A stretch of 64,000 nt of DNA from NCBI RefSeq assembly GCF_014930455.1, contig NZ_JAAIYO010000001.1, positions 744,001 to 808,000 of the forward strand, written 5' to 3'. Each line of letters starts with the position of its first letter. The first letter of the stretch is position 1. The translations under genes were made by a program, and so were the position numbers. Below the pieces are notes generated by a model, which saw nothing but the letters and a program-made list of their open reading frames with translations, did not search any database and had not been told where the DNA came from. The DNA comes from Corallococcus soli (lineage in GTDB: Bacteria > Myxococcota > Myxococcia > Myxococcales > Myxococcaceae). Positions 61,860 to 64,000 of the stretch are shown one piece after another.

Positions 61860-63316
61860 AAGCGTCGAAGACGTCGCGCGTGGCCGTGATTGGCGGCGGC
61901 ATTGGCGGGCTGACCGCGGCGGGCCTCCTGGCGAAGGAGGGCCACGCGGTGACGCTGTTCGAGGGCAGCCCCTCCCTGGGCGGCAAGGCGCAGGCCGTCA
62001 CCGTGGAGGGGCTCACGCTGGACACCGGCCCCACGCTGCTGACGCTGCCGGCGCTGGTGCGGGGCACCTTCGAGAAGCTGGACGCGCTGGACCTGCTGCC
62101 GCCGTTCACGGAGCTGGAGCCGCAGTGCGCCTACCGCTTCACGGATGGGTGCGGCTTCACCGCGTACAAGGACCTGGAGCGCATGGCGGACAGCGCCGCC
62201 GAGCTGCGCCCCGGTGAGCGCAAGGGCGTGCACTCGTTCTACGCGGAGGCCGCGGCCATCTGGCGCGCGGCGGGCGAGCCCTACCTGGAGGCCCCCTTCG
62301 AAGGCATGGCCGGGTTCATGGCGCGCGTGGCCCGCCGGGGCATCGGGGCGATGCTGGCGGGGATGAAGCTGGACACGCTGCACACGCTGGCGACGAAGCA
62401 CTTCCAGACCCAGCACCTGCAACAATACGTGGGCCGCTTCGCCACCTATGCGGGCGGGTCGCCCTATGCGTCCAGCGCGGCCTTCGCGCTCATCCCGCAC
62501 ATCGAACATGCGTACGGCGTGCACCACGTGAAGGGCGGCATCGGCGCGCTGGTGGAGGCCCTGGGCCAGGCGGTGCGGCGGCAGGGCGTGACGGTGCACC
62601 TGGACACGCGCGCCCGCTTCGAGCGGACCTCCGAGGGCTACCGCGTGGGCCCGGGGCAGGAGCTGTTCGACAGCGTGGTGGTGAACGCGGATCCGCTGGC
62701 GTCGCTGCGCCGTGAATCCGAGCCGCTGTCGCTGTCCGGCTTCGTGCTGCTCCTGGAGGTGGAGGGGCGGCCGGCGCTGCCGCACCACACGGTCCTCTTC
62801 GGCGCGGACTACCGGCGCGAATTCGACGAGCTGTTCGCCGGGAAGCTGGCCACGGACCCCACGGTGTACTTCTGCAACCCGTCCGCCACCGACCCCGGCA
62901 TGGCGCCGCTGGGCCGCACGGGCCTGTTCGTGATGGTGAACGCGCCGGCCATGCCACTGGGGGACTCCCAGGCGGAGCAGGCGGGCCGCGACTGGGAGTC
63001 GATGGCGGCGCTCGTGCGCACGCAGATGTTCGACGCGCTCTTCAAGCACTACCCGGGCCTGCGCGGGAAGACGCGCGTGGTGGGGCAGCGCACGCCGGTG
63101 GACCTGGCGGCGCGCGGTGCTCCGGGGGGCTCCATCTACGGCTTCCTGCCGCACGGCCGCTTCGGCCCGTTCCGCCGGCCGCGCATCCGGGGCGGCACGC
63201 CGGGGCTGTTCTTCGCGGGCGGCGGCACGCACCCGGGCGGTGGGGTGCCGCTGGTGATGTTGTCGGGCCGGTTCGCCGCGGAGATGGCCTCCGCCCACCT
63301 GAGGAGGAGCGCATGA
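61856..63316 (+). CDS. crtI: Phytoene desaturase-type dehydrogenase (second copy)
   Basis: A 486-residue FAD enzyme distinct from the first copy. N-terminal motif VAVIGGGIGGLTAAGLLAKEGHAVTLFEGSPSLGGKAQ and C-terminal FFAGGGTHPGGGVPLVMLSGRFAAEM. It takes the place of M. xanthus crtIa. Start and stop overlap crtB and crtC by 4 bases each. Confidence 0.9.
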   Translation: MKASKTSRVAVIGGGIGGLTAAGLLAKEGHAVTLFEGSPSLGGKAQAVTVEGLTLDTGPTLLTLPALVRGTFEKLDALDLLPPFTELEPQCAYRFTDGCGFTAYKDLERMADSAAELRPGERKGVHSFYAEAAAIWRAAGEPYLEAPFEGMAGFMARVARRGIGAMLAGMKLDTLHTLATKHFQTQHLQQYVGRFATYAGGSPYASSAAFALIPHIEHAYGVHHVKGGIGALVEALGQAVRRQGVTVHLDTRARFERTSEGYRVGPGQELFDSVVVNADPLASLRRESEPLSLSGFVLLLEVEGRPALPHHTVLFGADYRREFDELFAGKLATDPTVYFCNPSATDPGMAPLGRTGLFVMVNAPAMPLGDSQAEQAGRDWESMAALVRTQMFDALFKHYPGLRGKTRVVGQRTPVDLAARGAPGGSIYGFLPHGRFGPFRRPRIRGGTPGLFFAGGGTHPGGGVPLVMLSGRFAAEMASAHLRRSA

Positions 63317-64000
63317 CGTCCCTGCTCGCGCATCCTTTGCTGCCGGAAGTGCCCGCGCTGCCCGCGCTGCCCGACGCGGCGGGGGCCTACCGCTGGTTCT
63401 ACGCGGACGTCACCGCGGGGGACTACAGCGCGGTGTGCATCTTCATGCTGGGCTCGCTCTTTTCGCCGCGCTATTCGGTGGCGGCGCGGCGCGGGGGCCT
63501 GCCGCAGGAGCACAGCGCGGTGAACTTCGCGCTCTACCACCGGGGCGTGCGCCGGCTGTGGGTGCTCAGCGAGTACCCGCGCGCGCAGGTGGAGGGGCCC
63601 GGCAGGCTGCGCATCGGTCGCTCCACGCTCACCCATGCCCGGGACGGCACGGTGCGCATGGACGTTGACGATGGGACGGCGCCGTGGGGCCGCCCGGTGC
63701 GCGCCAGCCTGACGCTCCGGCCGCTGACGCCCCGGGGGATGGAGATGCAGCTGATGCCGGGGCTGCCGCACTACTGGCAGGCGCTGGCGCCGCGCTCGGA
63801 GGCCCGGCTGGAGGTGTCGTCCCTGGACGTGGCGGCCGACGGCATGGGCTACCACGACACCAACCACGGCCAGGAACTGCTGGGCGACCGGCTGTCCGGG
63901 TGGCACTGGGCGCGCACCCACCACGAAAGCCACACGGTGGTGGACTACCACTTGCCGGATGGCGTGGCCCCGCTGCGGCTGATGGCGGGACCGTCCGGCG
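63313..64000 (+). CDS. crtC: Carotenoid 1,2-hydratase (partial)
   Basis: The first ~229 residues; the gene runs off the end of the window. ATG overlaps the TGA of the second crtI gene. The sequence WFYADVTAGDYSAVCIFMLGSLFSPRYS and GYHDTNHGQELLGDRLSGWHWARTHH matches the CrtC family, which adds water at C1,2 of acyclic carotenes in the myxobacton pathway. In M. xanthus crtD follows. Confidence 0.9.
   Translation, partial: MTSLLAHPLLPEVPALPALPDAAGAYRWFYADVTAGDYSAVCIFMLGSLFSPRYSVAARRGGLPQEHSAVNFALYHRGVRRLWVLSEYPRAQVEGPGRLRIGRSTLTHARDGTVRMDVDDGTAPWGRPVRASLTLRPLTPRGMEMQLMPGLPHYWQALAPRSEARLEVSSLDVAADGMGYHDTNHGQELLGDRLSGWHWARTHHESHTVVDYHLPDGVAPLRLMAGPSG

Noticed and set aside
1..64000. CRISPR arrays, rRNA and tRNA genes
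   Set aside because: No regularly spaced repeats and no tRNA or rRNA sequence was noticed. The only short tandem repeat is the 10-mer at 22213-22238.

Overview
The window is high-GC DNA from a predatory delta-proteobacterium of the family Myxococcaceae, most likely Corallococcus or Myxococcus. Several features point there: a carotenoid cluster in the order crtE-crtI-crtB-crtI-crtC, as in the Myxococcus xanthus carB operon; two Ser/Thr kinases; a sigma-54 enhancer-binding regulator; a cysteine-repeat lipoprotein with CGDG...CDDGN motifs; a TonB-dependent receptor with its own TonB C-terminal domain; and many lipoproteins with a lipobox. The genus is inferred from gene content, because no rRNA gene is present.

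Layout. 1-4316: end of a sensor kinase with its receiver, a secreted discoidin/PKD/esterase lipoprotein, a chalcone-isomerase-like protein and an OmpA lipoprotein. 4347-8641: a TonB-type receptor with a downstream lipoprotein, whose 3' end is repeated as a broken copy. 8655-10994 (minus): an Hsp70-like ATPase with two unknown genes. 11154-19846: lipoprotein, RpoH-type sigma factor, CHAD protein plus pyrophosphatase, membrane protein, SDR/GST pair, Dps, amine oxidase and a DUF4442 protein.

19846-27970 is an inserted accessory segment of 8,125 bp. Its ends are 27-bp inverted repeats identical to the right end of an IS630-type element, and TA flanks both sides. It sits exactly between the stop codons of two convergent chromosomal genes. 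It carries (i) a translationally coupled minus-strand trio that looks like a toxin-antitoxin-chaperone (TAC) system: an MqsR-like toxin, an MqsA-like zinc-finger/HTH antitoxin with a long C-terminal extension, and a SecB-like chaperone; (ii) about 1 kb of AT-rich, palindrome-rich non-coding DNA; (iii) a decayed lambda-type phage packaging module (small and large terminase, gpW, portal) with C-run frameshifts; (iv) an IS5-family element inserted in the portal gene; and (v) the IS630-family element, which truncates the portal gene. Both transposase genes contain an in-frame stop. This island is the most interesting part of the window.

27970-41142: lipase-like hydrolase, S46 peptidase, a histidine kinase/NtrC-type regulator pair followed by a canonical -24/-12 promoter in front of a SulP transporter-carbonic anhydrase operon (a probable inorganic-carbon module), a cyclase-like protein, GST, HAD hydrolase and a chemoreceptor. 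41223-58061: a host-attachment-family protein, kinase plus TPR protein, FHA protein, ATP-grasp enzyme, membrane kinase, a 1,538-residue mosaic lipoprotein with an amidohydrolase domain, TetR regulator, metallophosphoesterase, esterase, TIGR01777 epimerase and a redoxin-like protein. 58080-64000: operator-like palindrome, promoter and the first five genes of the carotenoid operon; crtC runs off the end.
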